The notes below the pieces were generated by a model, which did no database searches, was not told the origin of the DNA, and saw nothing but the letters and a program-made list of their open reading frames with translations. From an uncultured Alphaproteobacteria bacterium (GTDB lineage: Bacteria > Pseudomonadota > Alphaproteobacteria > Micropepsales > Micropepsaceae), in NCBI GenBank assembly GCA_903862715.1, contig CAIOYY010000017.1, positions 1 to 48,841 on the forward strand: a stretch of 48,841 bases of DNA. The letters are read 5' to 3'. Made by a program: the position numbers and the translations under genes. Positions 18,749 to 28,042 of this stretch are shown in pieces; position 1 is the stretch's first letter; every line of letters begins with the position of its first letter.

Positions 18749-20341
18749 TTGCTGGATAGCGCGCGGTCGAAGTTTGCCGAAATCGTGACCGAAACACGCC
18801 GTATGGCCTCTGCCATCGAGAGCGTGTTCGATTCACCCGATGGCCGCTGGGCCGTTGTTTCGACCTCTGTGACCGGCTCCGTCGCCATCGCCATTGCATG
18901 GCTCGCTATTGCCGCCGCCCCTCCTGGAGAGGCCGGTGCCTACGAGCCGCATCGCACCGAAGCCGCCCTTCCCTACAGCGTGCTCGCGAGCCTGCCCGGC
19001 GGACGCCAGCTCCCGGGAATCGCGTCCGAGGATTACCGCCTTGCCGGCATCATGGGCACTACGGGCTCGGGCTTTTCCTCGCGGCTTCAGCGCGAGGCAG
19101 GCAATATCGGCGGCGGGCGAAACGCAGAAGACCCGAACGCGATCAAGAACCGTCCCGGCGTGAACACGCGCACATTGACGATCGACAATGGCGGCACGCT
19201 GATGGGCATGCTGCAGGATGCAGGCGTATCACAACAGGACTCGCTTGCCGTCATCGACGCGATGAAGGATCTCTATTCGCCGCGCAGCGTACGCGCCGGA
19301 CAGGCCTTCGAAGCGAGTTTCGGTCTTGAGGAAACGCTCTTTCCGAAACGTTTCATCCAGGCGCCGCAAGCAGAGCCCACCTCGCTTCGCCTTCTCTCTC
19401 TTTCCTTCTCGCCCAGCATTGAACGCGAAATCCGCGTCAACCTCGCAGCGCCCGGGCAATATGTCGTCGAAGACATCGCCAAGGAACTCGACTCGCGCTT
19501 CCAGCATGCCGGCGCCACCATCGACTCCAGCCTCTATCTCGCCGCGATGCAGGCCGGCATTCCCGCCGCCATCGTCGTAGAGATGATTCACATGTTCTCC
19601 TACGACGTCGACTTTCAGCGCGACGTGCAGCCGGGCGATCAGTTCGAGGTTTTCTTCAATCACTATTACACGCCGGAAGGCGAACCCGCGAAGAGCGGCG
19701 AGATCATGACGGCCTCGATGACGCTCGGTGGTAAAGAACGCACCCTTTATCGTTACGAGACGCCGGACGGCGACGAGTTCTTCGATGCCGAAGGCAACAG
19801 CGCGCGCAGCCTGCTGATGAAGACGCCGGTCGATGGCGCGCGCATCTCATCGAGCTTTGGCGTTCGCCGTCATCCCGTGCTCGGTTATACGCGCATGCAT
19901 AAGGGTATCGACTTCGCGGTGCCGACGGGCACGCCGATCATGGCCGCCGGTAACGGCACGGTGGAAGTTGCGGGCCGCGCAGGCGGTTATGGCAACCTCC
20001 TCGTCATCCGTCATGCCAACGGCTATTCAACGGCCTATGGACATCTTTCTCGCTTCGCCAATGGCGTCACCAAGGGCGCGCGCGTCCGCCAGGGCGAGAT
20101 CGTCGCCTATAGCGGCATGACGGGCCTCGCGACGGGTCCGCATCTGCATTACGAAATCCGTGAGAACGGTACGCAGGTCAATCCCAACGCCGTGCAGGTC
20201 GCCAGCGGACGCAAGCTAGAAGGCGACGAACTCACTGCCTATCTGACCGAGCGCGCGCGCATCGACGAAATGGTGGCCTCGCTGCCAATGCAGACCCGCG
20301 TCGCCGACGCGGCGGGCCTGCGCCAGACATCAGAGCAATAA
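18749..20341 (+). CDS. Membrane-anchored M23 (LytM) metallopeptidase
   Basis: Peptidoglycan-directed endopeptidase or division/envelope factor, 530 aa. TTG start at 18749 chosen because AGGA lies 8 bases upstream. A single transmembrane segment at about residues 34-57 anchors it, leaving the bulk periplasmic. An OapA/LysM-like module follows (around RTLTIDNGGTLMGMLQDAGV, about 145-195). The C-terminal M23 domain has an intact zinc site: H384 and D388 in HKGID, and H465-x-H467 in GPHLHYE, with the usual GYGNLLVIRH and TAYGHLS strands. All catalytic residues are present, so it is probably active, unlike EnvC-type activators. It is convergent with clpB. Confidence 0.92.
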   Translation: MLDSARSKFAEIVTETRRMASAIESVFDSPDGRWAVVSTSVTGSVAIAIAWLAIAAAPPGEAGAYEPHRTEAALPYSVLASLPGGRQLPGIASEDYRLAGIMGTTGSGFSSRLQREAGNIGGGRNAEDPNAIKNRPGVNTRTLTIDNGGTLMGMLQDAGVSQQDSLAVIDAMKDLYSPRSVRAGQAFEASFGLEETLFPKRFIQAPQAEPTSLRLLSLSFSPSIEREIRVNLAAPGQYVVEDIAKELDSRFQHAGATIDSSLYLAAMQAGIPAAIVVEMIHMFSYDVDFQRDVQPGDQFEVFFNHYYTPEGEPAKSGEIMTASMTLGGKERTLYRYETPDGDEFFDAEGNSARSLLMKTPVDGARISSSFGVRRHPVLGYTRMHKGIDFAVPTGTPIMAAGNGTVEVAGRAGGYGNLLVIRHANGYSTAYGHLSRFANGVTKGARVRQGEIVAYSGMTGLATGPHLHYEIRENGTQVNPNAVQVASGRKLEGDELTAYLTERARIDEMVASLPMQTRVADAAGLRQTSEQ

Positions 20342-20357
20342 GATTTAAGAACGCGCC

Positions 20358-20388
20358 TGGAGCGCAACGGTTATGCCGTTGCGCTCCA
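20358..20388. terminator. Bidirectional hairpin between M23 and clpB
   Basis: Perfect 13-base-pair stem: arm 20358-20370, loop TTATG 20371-20375, arm 20376-20388. It lies between the convergent stops at 20341 and 20397. No U tract on either side, so it may act as a roadblock or an RNA 3'-end stabiliser rather than a classical terminator. Confidence 0.6.
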
Positions 20389-20396
20389 CGAGCACG

Positions 20397-23036
20397 TTAA
20401 TGAAGCGATACGCTGGCAGATTGGTTTTGCGGCGACCGCAGATTATCGGCATCCGCCGCATATTCGGTGCCGTTGACGATCAAGCCATGGTCGCCCGCCG
20501 ACACCTTTACGACATCGCCCTCGCCGATCTTGCCCTCAAGAATGAGTGAGGCCAGCGGATCCTGAAGATTGCGCTGGATGACGCGCTTCAGCGGCCGCGC
20601 ACCGAACACCGGATCGTAACCCGCATTCGCCAGCCAGGCTTTCGCCTTGTCGTCGAGGCGGATGCTTACTTTCCGGTCGGATAGCAGCTTCAACAGGCGT
20701 TCGAGCTGGATATCGACAATAGCGCCCATCTGTTCGCGGCTTAGGCGATGGAACAGAATGATCTCATCCAGACGGTTCAGGAATTCGGGACGGAAATGGC
20801 CGCGCACCGCGCCCATGACTTCGGCGCGAACAGCGCTGGAATCCTCGCCCTCGCCCTGCGACGCCAGAAACTCGGCCCCGAGATTCGAGGTGAGGATGAT
20901 AACCGTGTTGCGGAAATCGACCGTACGGCCCTGACCATCGGTCAGGCGTCCATCATCAAGCACCTGCAGGAGAACGTTGAACACATCCTGATGGGCTTTC
21001 TCGACTTCATCAAACAGCACGACCTGATAGGGACGCCGCCGCACCGCTTCGGTGAGCACGCCGCCTTCCTCATAGCCGACATAACCCGGAGGCGCGCCGA
21101 TCAACCGCGCCACGGAATGTTTCTCCATGAACTCGGACATGTCGATACGGACCATCGCACTGTCGTCGTCGAACAGAAATGTCGCCAGCGCCTTTGTCAG
21201 TTCGGTCTTCCCGACACCGGTGGGGCCCAGAAAGAGAAACGAACCAATAGGCCGTTGCGGGTCCTGCAGCCCGGCGCGTGAGCGGCGCACGGCATTGGCG
21301 ACGGCCCGCACGGCCTCAAACTGGCCGACGACGCGTTTTTCGAGCGCACCTTCCATCTGTAGAAGCTTCTCGCGTTCGCCTTCCAGCATTTTGTCGACGG
21401 GAATGCCGGTCCAGCGGGATACGACGCCCGCGATGTGTTCTTCCGTGACGGCCTCGTTGACGAGACGGTCCGCGCCCGCATCGGCGGCTTCGTGCAGCTT
21501 GCGTTCAAGGTCGGGAATGATGCCATAGGCCAGTTCGCCCGCGCGCGCGAGATCACCGCGACGCTGCGCGACTTCGAGATCCTGACGCGCCTGATCGACC
21601 TGTTCCTTCATGCGCTGCGTATCATGGAGCGAGCGCTTTTCTTCATTCCAGCGCGCGGTGAGCGTGGCGGATTTTTCCTCGACTTCCGCGAGTTCGCCTT
21701 CAAGCTTTTCGAGCCGGTCTTTGGACGCCTTGTCGCTTTCCTTCTTCAGCGCTTCGCGTTCGATCTTGAGCTGAATGACGCGGCGATCGAGTTCGTCGAG
21801 TTCTTCGGGCTTTGAATCGACCTGCATGCGAAGACGGCTCGCCGCCTCGTCCATAAGATCGATGGCCTTGTCGGGGAGAAAGCGGTCCGTGATGTACCGG
21901 TTCGACAGAGTTGCGGCGGCGACAATCGCACTGTCCGTGATCCGCACCCCGTGATGCACCTCGTATTTTTCCTTGAGGCCGCGCAGGATCGAGATCGTGT
22001 CCTCAACCGTTGGCTCCGAAACGAAGACCGGCTGGAAGCGCCGCGCCAGCGCTGCGTCTTTCTCGACATGCTTGCGGTATTCCTCAAGCGTGGTCGCACC
22101 GATGCAATGCAGCTCGCCGCGCGCCAGTGCAGGCTTTAGAAGATTCGACGCATCCATCGCACCTTCGGCTTTGCCTGCACCTACCAATGTGTGCATTTCG
22201 TCGATGAAGAGAATAACCTTGCCCTGCGCTGCCGTGATTTCGGACAGCACTGCCTTCAGACGCTCCTCGAATTCGCCGCGAAATTTCGCGCCCGCAATCA
22301 GCGAGCCCATATCGAGCGCCATAAGGCGCTTGTCGCGCAAGGATTCCGGCACGTCGCCATTGACGATGCGCAGCGCCAATCCCTCGGCGATGGCGGTCTT
22401 GCCGACGCCGGGTTCGCCGATGAGAACCGGATTGTTCTTCGTGCGGCGCGAAAGCACCTGCATGGTGCGGCGGATTTCTTCGTCACGGCCGATGACGGGA
22501 TCGAGCTTGCCGTTACGGGCTAACTCCGTCAGGTCGCGGGCATATTTTTTCAGCGCGTCATAGGCGTTCTCGGCGGTTGCGGAATCCGCCGTGCGGCCCT
22601 GACGTAATTCATCGATGGCCTTGTTCAGTCCCTGCGCCGTTACCCCGGCGTTTTTCAACGCGGTTGCGGCCGGCGTTCCAGGCTGCATCGCGATCGCCTG
22701 CAACAGGCGTTCGGCAGTAACGAAGGAATCGCCAGCCTTCTTGGCCAGATCCTGGGCCTGTTCGAAGAGCCGAGCGGTTTCCGGCCCGAGATAGACCTGA
22801 GCATTGCCGCCTTCGACCTTCGGCAGTTTGCCGAGCGCAAGTTGCACCGCCTGCTGCACGTCCTTGGGCCGACCGCCCGAGGCGGCAATAAGGTTCGCGG
22901 CCATGCCCTCCTCGTCATCGAGCAGGGTTTTCAATAGATGTTCGGGGGTAAGCGTCTGATGATTGGCACCCAGCGCCGCCGTCTGCGCGGACTGGATAAA
23001 GCCGCGCGTACGCTCGGTAAATTTCTCGAAATCCAT
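20397..23036 (-). CDS. clpB: ClpB disaggregase
   Basis: AAA+ Hsp100 chaperone that threads aggregated proteins with DnaK. 879 aa, slightly long. The N-terminal Clp_N repeats cover about 1-145. First Walker A GEPGVGKT is at 207-214. The coiled-coil middle domain, rich in charged heptads, is around 400-525 and marks it as ClpB, not ClpA. The second Walker A GPTGVGKT is near 608, followed by [10 protein letters not shown] and GYVGYEEGG. Excellent AGGAGG 5 bases before the ATG at 23036. A heat-shock-type promoter candidate lies 80-110 bases upstream. DUF4167 lies upstream on the same strand, as is common in Alphaproteobacteria. Confidence 0.98.
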   Translation of the reverse strand: MDFEKFTERTRGFIQSAQTAALGANHQTLTPEHLLKTLLDDEEGMAANLIAASGGRPKDVQQAVQLALGKLPKVEGGNAQVYLGPETARLFEQAQDLAKKAGDSFVTAERLLQAIAMQPGTPAATALKNAGVTAQGLNKAIDELRQGRTADSATAENAYDALKKYARDLTELARNGKLDPVIGRDEEIRRTMQVLSRRTKNNPVLIGEPGVGKTAIAEGLALRIVNGDVPESLRDKRLMALDMGSLIAGAKFRGEFEERLKAVLSEITAAQGKVILFIDEMHTLVGAGKAEGAMDASNLLKPALARGELHCIGATTLEEYRKHVEKDAALARRFQPVFVSEPTVEDTISILRGLKEKYEVHHGVRITDSAIVAAATLSNRYITDRFLPDKAIDLMDEAASRLRMQVDSKPEELDELDRRVIQLKIEREALKKESDKASKDRLEKLEGELAEVEEKSATLTARWNEEKRSLHDTQRMKEQVDQARQDLEVAQRRGDLARAGELAYGIIPDLERKLHEAADAGADRLVNEAVTEEHIAGVVSRWTGIPVDKMLEGEREKLLQMEGALEKRVVGQFEAVRAVANAVRRSRAGLQDPQRPIGSFLFLGPTGVGKTELTKALATFLFDDDSAMVRIDMSEFMEKHSVARLIGAPPGYVGYEEGGVLTEAVRRRPYQVVLFDEVEKAHQDVFNVLLQVLDDGRLTDGQGRTVDFRNTVIILTSNLGAEFLASQGEGEDSSAVRAEVMGAVRGHFRPEFLNRLDEIILFHRLSREQMGAIVDIQLERLLKLLSDRKVSIRLDDKAKAWLANAGYDPVFGARPLKRVIQRNLQDPLASLILEGKIGEGDVVKVSAGDHGLIVNGTEYAADADNLRSPQNQSASVSLH

Positions 23037-23116
23037 CAGGCCTCCTAACGCGCGCCGATCTTATGCGGCATCGGTCGCGCATGGTTACGGCCCGTCCAGC
23101 GGCACCGTATACCGGC

Positions 23117-23147
23117 CTAATGTGGGACGATTTCATCGCCGGACAAG
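23117..23147 (-). promoter_or_regulatory. Candidate RpoH (sigma-32) promoter for clpB
   Basis: On the minus strand CTTG (23147-23144) is followed after 17 bases by CCCACATTAG (23126-23117). This compares with the alphaproteobacterial heat-shock pattern CTTG-N17/18-CYTATNTNNG, with two mismatches in the -10. The -35 lies within an inverted repeat CCGGAC-TT-GTCCGG. It would give a leader of about 75 bases. Supported by the heat-shock role of clpB, not proven. Confidence 0.42.
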
Positions 23148-23172
23148 TCCGGGCGACTACGTAAGGTAAAGG

Positions 23173-23194
23173 CGAAAAGGCCGCTTACGCGACC
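23173..23194 (-). terminator. Terminator of the DUF4167 gene, stop codon in loop
   Basis: Minus-strand arms GGTCGC (23194-23189) and GCGGCC (23084 side: 23084 not used; exact arm 23079+100, i.e. 23179-23184) enclose a GTAA tetraloop containing most of the TAA stop. One G-U wobble. TTTTCG follows directly, with a second TTT shortly after. Good intrinsic terminator. The 12-base segment from the second arm through TTTTCG is identical to the prmC one. Confidence 0.65.
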
Positions 23195-23535
23195 TCTTCG
23201 TCTTCCGTACCTTCCGCGAGGCTGAAAGACGGTGCGCTACCCTGGGGGGCGCCCTCGCCGTTCGCTGGCCGCTGCTCGCCACCATTCGACACCGGCGCAC
23301 CCGGAGGCGGCTGTGAGGCCATCACGATCCGATAATAATGCTCGGCGTGCTGGAGATAGCTCTCGGCCTGAATACGGTCGCCCGACGAGTTTGCGTCCCG
23401 CGCCAGCTGGAGATATTTTTCGTAGACCTGAGATGCGGTCCCACGAATTTTGATATCGGGACCGGCGCTGTCAAACGACCGATTGTGGTTGTTGTTATTT
23501 TGCGGCCGTCTGCCGCGTCCTCGTGAACGTTTCAA
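23185..23535 (-). CDS. DUF4167 protein, basic RNA-binding-like
   Basis: Small alphaproteobacterial protein of unknown function, 116 aa from TTG 23535. The family pattern is clear: arginine/glycine-rich start (KRSRGRGRRPQNNNNHNRS), then GPDIKIRGTASQVYEKYLQLAR and SGDRIQAESYLQHAEHYYRIV, then a low-complexity Pro/Gly tail ending in acidic residues. The basic N-terminus suggests nucleic-acid binding. I prefer TTG 23535 because GAGGGG sits 5 bases upstream and the predicted product starts where relatives start; an ATG at 23577 has no ribosome-binding site. Located between prmC and clpB as in many relatives. An unusually long leader (266 bases) precedes it. Confidence 0.85.
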   Translation of the reverse strand: MKRSRGRGRRPQNNNNHNRSFDSAGPDIKIRGTASQVYEKYLQLARDANSSGDRIQAESYLQHAEHYYRIVMASQPPPGAPVSNGGEQRPANGEGAPQGSAPSFSLAEGTEDEEVA

Positions 23536-23801
23536 AGTAACCCCTCGAATCTCACCGTTATCTGGCGCCAACCTCATGGTTGGCGCGCGAACTTGTTCGC
23601 GATGCTCAAACTGCCTAAGGCTGTCTCTGTCACCCAGCTGAGGAGGCGGACCGCATCTTTGCGTTTCCAGCCATCCTCTCCGCGCGTTCACCGCTGCGGC
23701 TCGACGTAACCCCTCGCCACGTCGGCCAGAAAGCTACAGGCTTCGCCGGGCCAATTCCAAGCAATTTTTCTCCCCGGACGGGGTTTTCGACGAAAAGGCC
23801 G
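23536..23801 (-). promoter_or_regulatory. Long untranslated leader of the DUF4167 gene with a repeated RBS-like 11-mer
   Basis: 266 bases without a convincing gene. Minus-strand CGAGGGGTTAC occurs twice: at 23547-23537, where it is the ribosome-binding site of DUF4167, and at 23716-23706. The second copy lies in the loop of a hairpin with 6-base arms (CGACGT 23724-23719 and ACGTCG 23707-23702). A CCCC-GGAC-GGGG hairpin at 23772-23783 lies near the prmC end. No recognised riboswitch and no tRNA-like fold seen. A conserved leader RNA or an independent promoter are both possible. Confidence 0.35.
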
Positions 23802-23812
23802 CTAATAGCGGC
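23793..23812 (-). terminator. Terminator of prmC, stop codon in loop
   Basis: Minus-strand arms GCCGC (23812-23808) and GCGGC (23802-23798) with the TATTA loop; the TAG stop (23804-23802) spans loop and arm. CTTTTCG follows. Short stem but directly followed by four U. Shares the GCGGCCTTTTCG segment with the DUF4167 terminator. Confidence 0.55.
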
Positions 23813-24650
23813 TTCGTTCCAACACCAGACAGCGCGGAATCCCGGCCAGGTCGTTCGCCAGATGAACCGTGGCGAGGCCAGCTGCGGCAAAGACGGCGCT
23901 TATCCGCTCAGCCTGACCGATTCCTATTTCGAGAAAGATTCGCCCGCCGGGCTTCAGACGCGGGCCCAGAATGGGGGCCAATTGCCGGTAGGCATCGAAC
24001 CCGTCCGAGCCGCCCGAAAGGGCGGCAATCGGCTCGTAACAGATTTCGGGTTCCAGCCCCGCGATCTCTCCGACCGCGATATAAGGCGGATTGGAGAAGA
24101 TGACATCGAACACATCGCTGACCTCGTCGGTCCAGCTGCCATGCTGAAGCGCCACGCGTTGCGACAAGCCCAGTTCATAGGTGTTCTCGCCCGCGAAGGA
24201 GAGCGCCTCACGCGAAGCATCGACGCCGATGCCGTTGGCCTGGGGGCGCTCATGCAGGAAGGACAACAAAAGACAGCCCGAGCCGACCCCGAGGTCGAGC
24301 ACGTCGAGCGGTGCATTGCGTTCGGGAAAGGATTTTAGTGCTTCCTCGATAAGGGTTTCACTCTCGGGACGCGGCACGAGAACGCCCGGACCAACGGCAA
24401 AAGGCAGGCTCCAGAATTCACGATAGCCGATGATATAGGCCATCGGCTCGCGCGCCATGCGCCGCGAGAGCAACGCTTCGAAACGCATCATCGATTGCGG
24501 ATTCGGCGTGACGCTTTCGGCGATCAGTTCTTCCTGCGAAACGCCGAGGGCATACGCCAGTAAAATGCGGGCTTCGGCGCGTGCGCGCTCGATCCCGGCC
24601 TTCTTCAGATGAGATACGCCCTTATCGAGGAGGCTTGCGACCAGGCTCAC
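23802..24650 (-). CDS. prmC: Peptide chain release factor N5-glutamine methyltransferase PrmC
   Basis: Methylates the glutamine of the GGQ loop of RF1/RF2 using SAM. 282 aa. An N-terminal helical domain (about 1-85) recognises the release factor. The SAM-binding motif I is [12 protein letters not shown] at about 119-130. The diagnostic NPPY is at residues 187-190, followed by [13 protein letters not shown]. Its ATG overlaps the prfA stop by four bases (ATGA), which implies translational coupling with its substrate gene. A hairpin at the stop codon probably ends part of the transcript. Confidence 0.97.
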   Translation of the reverse strand: MSLVASLLDKGVSHLKKAGIERARAEARILLAYALGVSQEELIAESVTPNPQSMMRFEALLSRRMAREPMAYIIGYREFWSLPFAVGPGVLVPRPESETLIEEALKSFPERNAPLDVLDLGVGSGCLLLSFLHERPQANGIGVDASREALSFAGENTYELGLSQRVALQHGSWTDEVSDVFDVIFSNPPYIAVGEIAGLEPEICYEPIAALSGGSDGFDAYRQLAPILGPRLKPGGRIFLEIGIGQAERISAVFAAAGLATVHLANDLAGIPRCLVLERSRY

Positions 24651-25723
24651 CCGATATTCTCTTCCGCCGCCAACCGGCTCGCCTGATCTTCGGTGATCAA
24701 CGCTTCGATGACCTCGTCGAGTTCGTCGCCCGTAATGATGCGGTCCAGCTTATAGAGCGTGAGATTGATGCGGTGATCGGTAAGACGGCCTTGCGGAAAA
24801 TTGTAAGTCCGGATGCGTTCGGACCTGTCGCCAGAACCGACAAGGCCTTTGCGTTCGGCCGCGCGGGCATTGTCCTGCCGCTCGCGTTCGGCCTCGAACA
24901 TGCGGGCGCGCAGGATCTTCATCGCCTTGGCCTTGTTCTTGTGCTGCGATTTTTCTTCCTGCATCGCCACGACGATACCGGTCGGAATATGGGTGATGCG
25001 CACGGCGGATTCGGTTTTGTTGACGTGCTGACCACCGGCGCCCGATGCACGGTAAACGTCGATACGCAGGTCTTTTTCATTCAGGTCGATATCGACGTCT
25101 TCGGGCTCGGGGAGAACGGCGACGGTTGCCGCCGAGGTGTGGATGCGTCCACCGCCTTCCGTCACCGGCACGCGCTGCACGCGATGGCCACCGGATTCGA
25201 ATTTGAGTTTTGCGAAGGCGCCGCTGCCCTCGACGGCAAGCACCGCCTCCTTGACGCCGCCGAGTTCGCTTTCGCTTAAAGAAAGAAGCTCAGTCTTCCA
25301 GCCCTGGAGCTGGCCGTAACGCGTGTACATTTTCAGAAGCTCGCCCGCGAACAGGGCCGCTTCGTCGCCGCCGGTTCCGGCGCGCACTTCCACAATGGCG
25401 CTGGAGGCGTCTGCGGAATCCTTCGGCAGCAGGGCAAATCGGACCTTCTGTTCGAGGTCGGCGAAACTCACTTTCAGAAGTCCAAGCTCGTCATAGGCAA
25501 GCGTTTTAAGTTCAGGATCCGAGGCGGGATCGTTCAGCAGCGATTCATTGTCTTCGACCTGACGCTGCACGTCGCGATAGGCGCGGATCGCCGATACGAT
25601 CGGCATCAATTCGGAATGTTCCTTGGACAGTTTCACGAAATTCTGCGCCGAGCCGGAGGCAAGCTCCGCCTCTATCGCATGAAAGCGATCGAGCACGCGT
25701 TCGAGTTTAAACTGAGGAATCAT
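24647..25723 (-). CDS. prfA: Peptide chain release factor 1
   Basis: Terminates translation at UAA and UAG. 358 aa. The anticodon-like tripeptide PVT is at 186-188 and distinguishes RF1 from RF2 (SPF). The catalytic GGQ is at 230-232 in [17 protein letters not shown]. It follows ispG after 20 bases and overlaps prmC by 4 bases. In several alphaproteobacterial relatives hisS lies between ispG and prfA; it is absent here. Confidence 0.98.
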   Translation of the reverse strand: MIPQFKLERVLDRFHAIEAELASGSAQNFVKLSKEHSELMPIVSAIRAYRDVQRQVEDNESLLNDPASDPELKTLAYDELGLLKVSFADLEQKVRFALLPKDSADASSAIVEVRAGTGGDEAALFAGELLKMYTRYGQLQGWKTELLSLSESELGGVKEAVLAVEGSGAFAKLKFESGGHRVQRVPVTEGGGRIHTSAATVAVLPEPEDVDIDLNEKDLRIDVYRASGAGGQHVNKTESAVRITHIPTGIVVAMQEEKSQHKNKAKAMKILRARMFEAERERQDNARAAERKGLVGSGDRSERIRTYNFPQGRLTDHRINLTLYKLDRIITGDELDEVIEALITEDQASRLAAEENIG

Positions 25724-25743
25724 CTGAAATGGACTGTAAGACG

Positions 25744-26874
25744 CTATTGCGCGTGTTCAAGCGTGTCGGCGTCCGCGCGGGCCGCTTCGATTTCGGCGGC
25801 TTTCTTCTCGCAGAGTTCGACGATGTGATCCACCAGGCCGTTATTTTCCAGCTTATAGGCGGGCTTACCGTTCAGATAGACCATGCCTGCGCCCGCCCCG
25901 CCGCCGGTAAAACCAAGATCGGTTTCCCGTGCCTCGCCGGGTCCGTTCACCACGCACCCAATGATCGAAAGCGACATCGGTGTGGAGATGTGTTTCAGTT
26001 TTTCTTCGAGAAGGCCGACCGTTTCGATGACGTTGAAGCCCTGCCGAGCGCAGGACGGACAGGCAACGATATTCACGCCGCGATGGCGCAAACCGAGCGT
26101 TTTCAGAAGATCGAAGCCGACGCGGATTTCTTCCTCGGGTTCGGCCGACAGAGAGACCCGGATCGTGTCGCCTATGCCGGACCACAAAAGCATGCCGATG
26201 CCGAGCGAGGATTTCACCGTACCCGGAATCATGCCTCCTGCTTCGGTGATGCCGAGATGAAGCGGATAGTCGCAGACATCGGCCAGCGCCTGATAGGCGG
26301 CAACGGCAAGGAAGACATCGGAGGCTTTAACGCTGATCTTGAATTCGAAGAAGTCATTATCTTCGAGAATACGCATATGGCGCTGCGCACTTTCCACCAT
26401 CGCTTCGGGACAGGGCTCGCCATATTTTTCCAGCAGATCATTTTCCAGCGAACCGGCATTGACGCCAATGCGCATGGAGACGCCGTGATCTTTCGCGGCC
26501 TGTACCACTTCCTTCACGCGCACCGCGGAACCGATATTGCCGGGATTGATGCGCAGGCACGCCGCGCCCGCGGCAGCGGCTTCGATTGCGCGCTTATAAT
26601 GAAAATGGATGTCGGCGACGATCGGCACTTTCGAGGCGTTGACGATGGCGCGCAGTGCCCTGGTGGAATCTTCGTCAGGGCAGGAAACGCGAACGATGTC
26701 GGCGCCGGCATCTTCTAGACGTTTGATCTGCGCGATGGTCGCGCGCGCGTCCGAAGTCAGCGTGTTCGTCATCGACTGAACCGAGATCGGCGCATCGCCG
26801 CCGACCTCGACGGAGCCGACGCGGATCTTGCGCGACTTGCGCCGCACAATATCGCGATAGGGACGGACGCTCAT
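25744..26874 (-). CDS. ispG: (E)-4-hydroxy-3-methylbut-2-enyl-diphosphate synthase
   Basis: Iron-sulfur enzyme of the MEP isoprenoid pathway, converting methylerythritol cyclodiphosphate to HMBPP. 376 aa, the short bacterial form without the inserted domain. The 4Fe-4S ligands are C272, C275, C307 and E314 in CPSC and CVVNGPGEA, matching the E. coli pattern. TIM-barrel motifs include [25 protein letters not shown] and GVNAGSLE. It lies 40 bases after rodZ, a pairing also seen in other Proteobacteria, and 20 bases before prfA. Confidence 0.98.
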   Translation of the reverse strand: MSVRPYRDIVRRKSRKIRVGSVEVGGDAPISVQSMTNTLTSDARATIAQIKRLEDAGADIVRVSCPDEDSTRALRAIVNASKVPIVADIHFHYKRAIEAAAAGAACLRINPGNIGSAVRVKEVVQAAKDHGVSMRIGVNAGSLENDLLEKYGEPCPEAMVESAQRHMRILEDNDFFEFKISVKASDVFLAVAAYQALADVCDYPLHLGITEAGGMIPGTVKSSLGIGMLLWSGIGDTIRVSLSAEPEEEIRVGFDLLKTLGLRHRGVNIVACPSCARQGFNVIETVGLLEEKLKHISTPMSLSIIGCVVNGPGEARETDLGFTGGGAGAGMVYLNGKPAYKLENNGLVDHIVELCEKKAAEIEAARADADTLEHAQ

Positions 26875-26907
26875 AATCTACCTACGCTCAAGGCTGCCGC
26901 GACGCGA

Positions 26908-26923
26908 GCCGGACTCATCCGGC
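26908..26923 (-). terminator. Hairpin with the rodZ stop codon in its loop
   Basis: Minus-strand GCCGGA and TCCGGC arms (6 pairs, perfect) enclose TGAG, which contains the TGA stop at 26917-26915. No U tract follows, so it is an attenuating or stabilising element at best; ispG follows 40 bases on. Confidence 0.4.
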
Positions 26924-27877
26924 CGTCTGCTGCGCCCGGTGTACAATATCCTGCGGATTAAGAGAAAGCGCCTCTATGAGGGTTCCCTTTTCGCCGACGA
27001 AACCGAGCGATGCCCCGTCGAAAATAAGTTCCAGAGCGCCTGCGTCCGGCGTCGTCAGCGTCATGCCCGCCACATTCGGGGCATGATAAATGTCGCCCGG
27101 TTCCAGCGTCCGGTTGATGAACAGCCTTTCATCAGCGCCCTGCACGAGAATGCGCGCGGCGGCATGGAAACGCACCGTAATGCGCGAGCCGACATTCTGG
27201 GTGCCGTAGGCGCGTCCGGCGGGCAAAGCCGTCGCCGCGGCGGCAAGCGCCTCCGCAGGTGTCTGGACCGGCGCCTCAGCAATAACAGGCACGGCCGGCG
27301 CGACTGTCGGGGCGGGGGGCGCAATCGGCGCAGGCGCGGGTGGTGGCGCCGGTGGGGGCGCCGCCGTCAGGCGTTCGGGCACGGCCGCTTCCGGCTCGGC
27401 CAGCATCCGGTCGGCCGAAACCGACAGATAATATCCGCCATAGGCGACACCGATGAGCAGCAATATGCCGATAACCAATGTGCCCTGCGGAAGTTTGCGT
27501 TCGGGCTCGGGCTGCAGCGTGGCCGGATCGGCGTCGATCTCCCCAAGCCCCGCGATCTCGGCCTTGTAGCGCTCGACGCTCGCGCGCGGGTCGAGCCCGA
27601 GATATTCGGAATAGGATCGGATAAAGCCGATGGCGTATGTCCGCCCCGGCAGAATGTCGAACTGGCTTTCCTCGAGGGCGTCCAGGTAGTCTTTGCGAAT
27701 TTTCAGGTGGCGCGAAACCGAGGCCAGATCCTCGCCCTTGCGCTGGCGCGCGGTGCGCAAATCCTGCCCCACTGTGTCCAGCGGTGTATCGGCATCGGCG
27801 CTGATCTCACGCAAATGCAGGCGTTTGCGCTCCAGGCTGTCGCCCTGCTCGAAGGAAAGTCGGGTTACCTTGGCCAT
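26915..27877 (-). CDS. rodZ: RodZ-like cytoskeletal HTH membrane protein
   Basis: Links MreB to the cell-wall elongation machinery in the family. 320 aa from ATG 27877. Order: an N-terminal cytoplasmic helix-turn-helix of the HTH_25/Xre type (VGQDLRTARQRKGEDLASVS ... PGRTYAIGFIRSYSEYLGLD), one transmembrane helix (TLVIGILLLIGVAYGGYYL), a Pro/Ala-rich linker, and a C-terminal DUF4115 domain (RITVRFHAAARILVQGADE ... LEPGDIYHAP). A longer frame begins at ATG 27949, but the best promoter has its -10 at 27956-27961, placing transcription start about there; the shorter start is therefore preferred, though neither has a good ribosome-binding site. Neighbour of ispG. Confidence 0.9.
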   Translation of the reverse strand: MAKVTRLSFEQGDSLERKRLHLREISADADTPLDTVGQDLRTARQRKGEDLASVSRHLKIRKDYLDALEESQFDILPGRTYAIGFIRSYSEYLGLDPRASVERYKAEIAGLGEIDADPATLQPEPERKLPQGTLVIGILLLIGVAYGGYYLSVSADRMLAEPEAAVPERLTAAPPPAPPPAPAPIAPPAPTVAPAVPVIAEAPVQTPAEALAAAATALPAGRAYGTQNVGSRITVRFHAAARILVQGADERLFINRTLEPGDIYHAPNVAGMTLTTPDAGALELIFDGASLGFVGEKGTLIEALSLNPQDIVHRAQQTAG

Positions 27878-27955
27878 TTGAAGCGCACTACACTCTTTCC
27901 GGACCAGTAAAAGGCCTGTTTCAGACCTCTGGCCACGACCTTGGCCCATCTGTGG

Positions 27956-27984
27956 ATTAAATCAGAACCGCCCTGCAGCTACAA
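27956..27984 (-). promoter_or_regulatory. Candidate sigma-70 promoter for rodZ-ispG
   Basis: Minus strand: TTGTAG (27984-27979), 17-base spacer, TTTAAT (27961-27956), a five-of-six match to TATAAT. It lies in the 165-base gap after ptsP, which otherwise shows nothing distinct. Confidence 0.45.
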
Positions 27985-28042
27985 TGTTTCCCTGACGGCG
28001 GCGTGACAGCGTTGCAGAGTATGGGACGCGCGAAGGGCCTCC

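Noticed and set aside
23772..23783. CCCC-GGAC-GGGG hairpin as the main prmC terminator
   Set aside because: On the transcribed strand it is not followed by U residues; the stop-codon hairpin at 23793-23812 fits better.
23630..23890. 86-codon minus-strand frame spanning the prmC end and the DUF4167 leader
   Set aside because: Overlaps prmC in another frame, starts without a ribosome-binding site and has low-complexity, non-protein-like composition.
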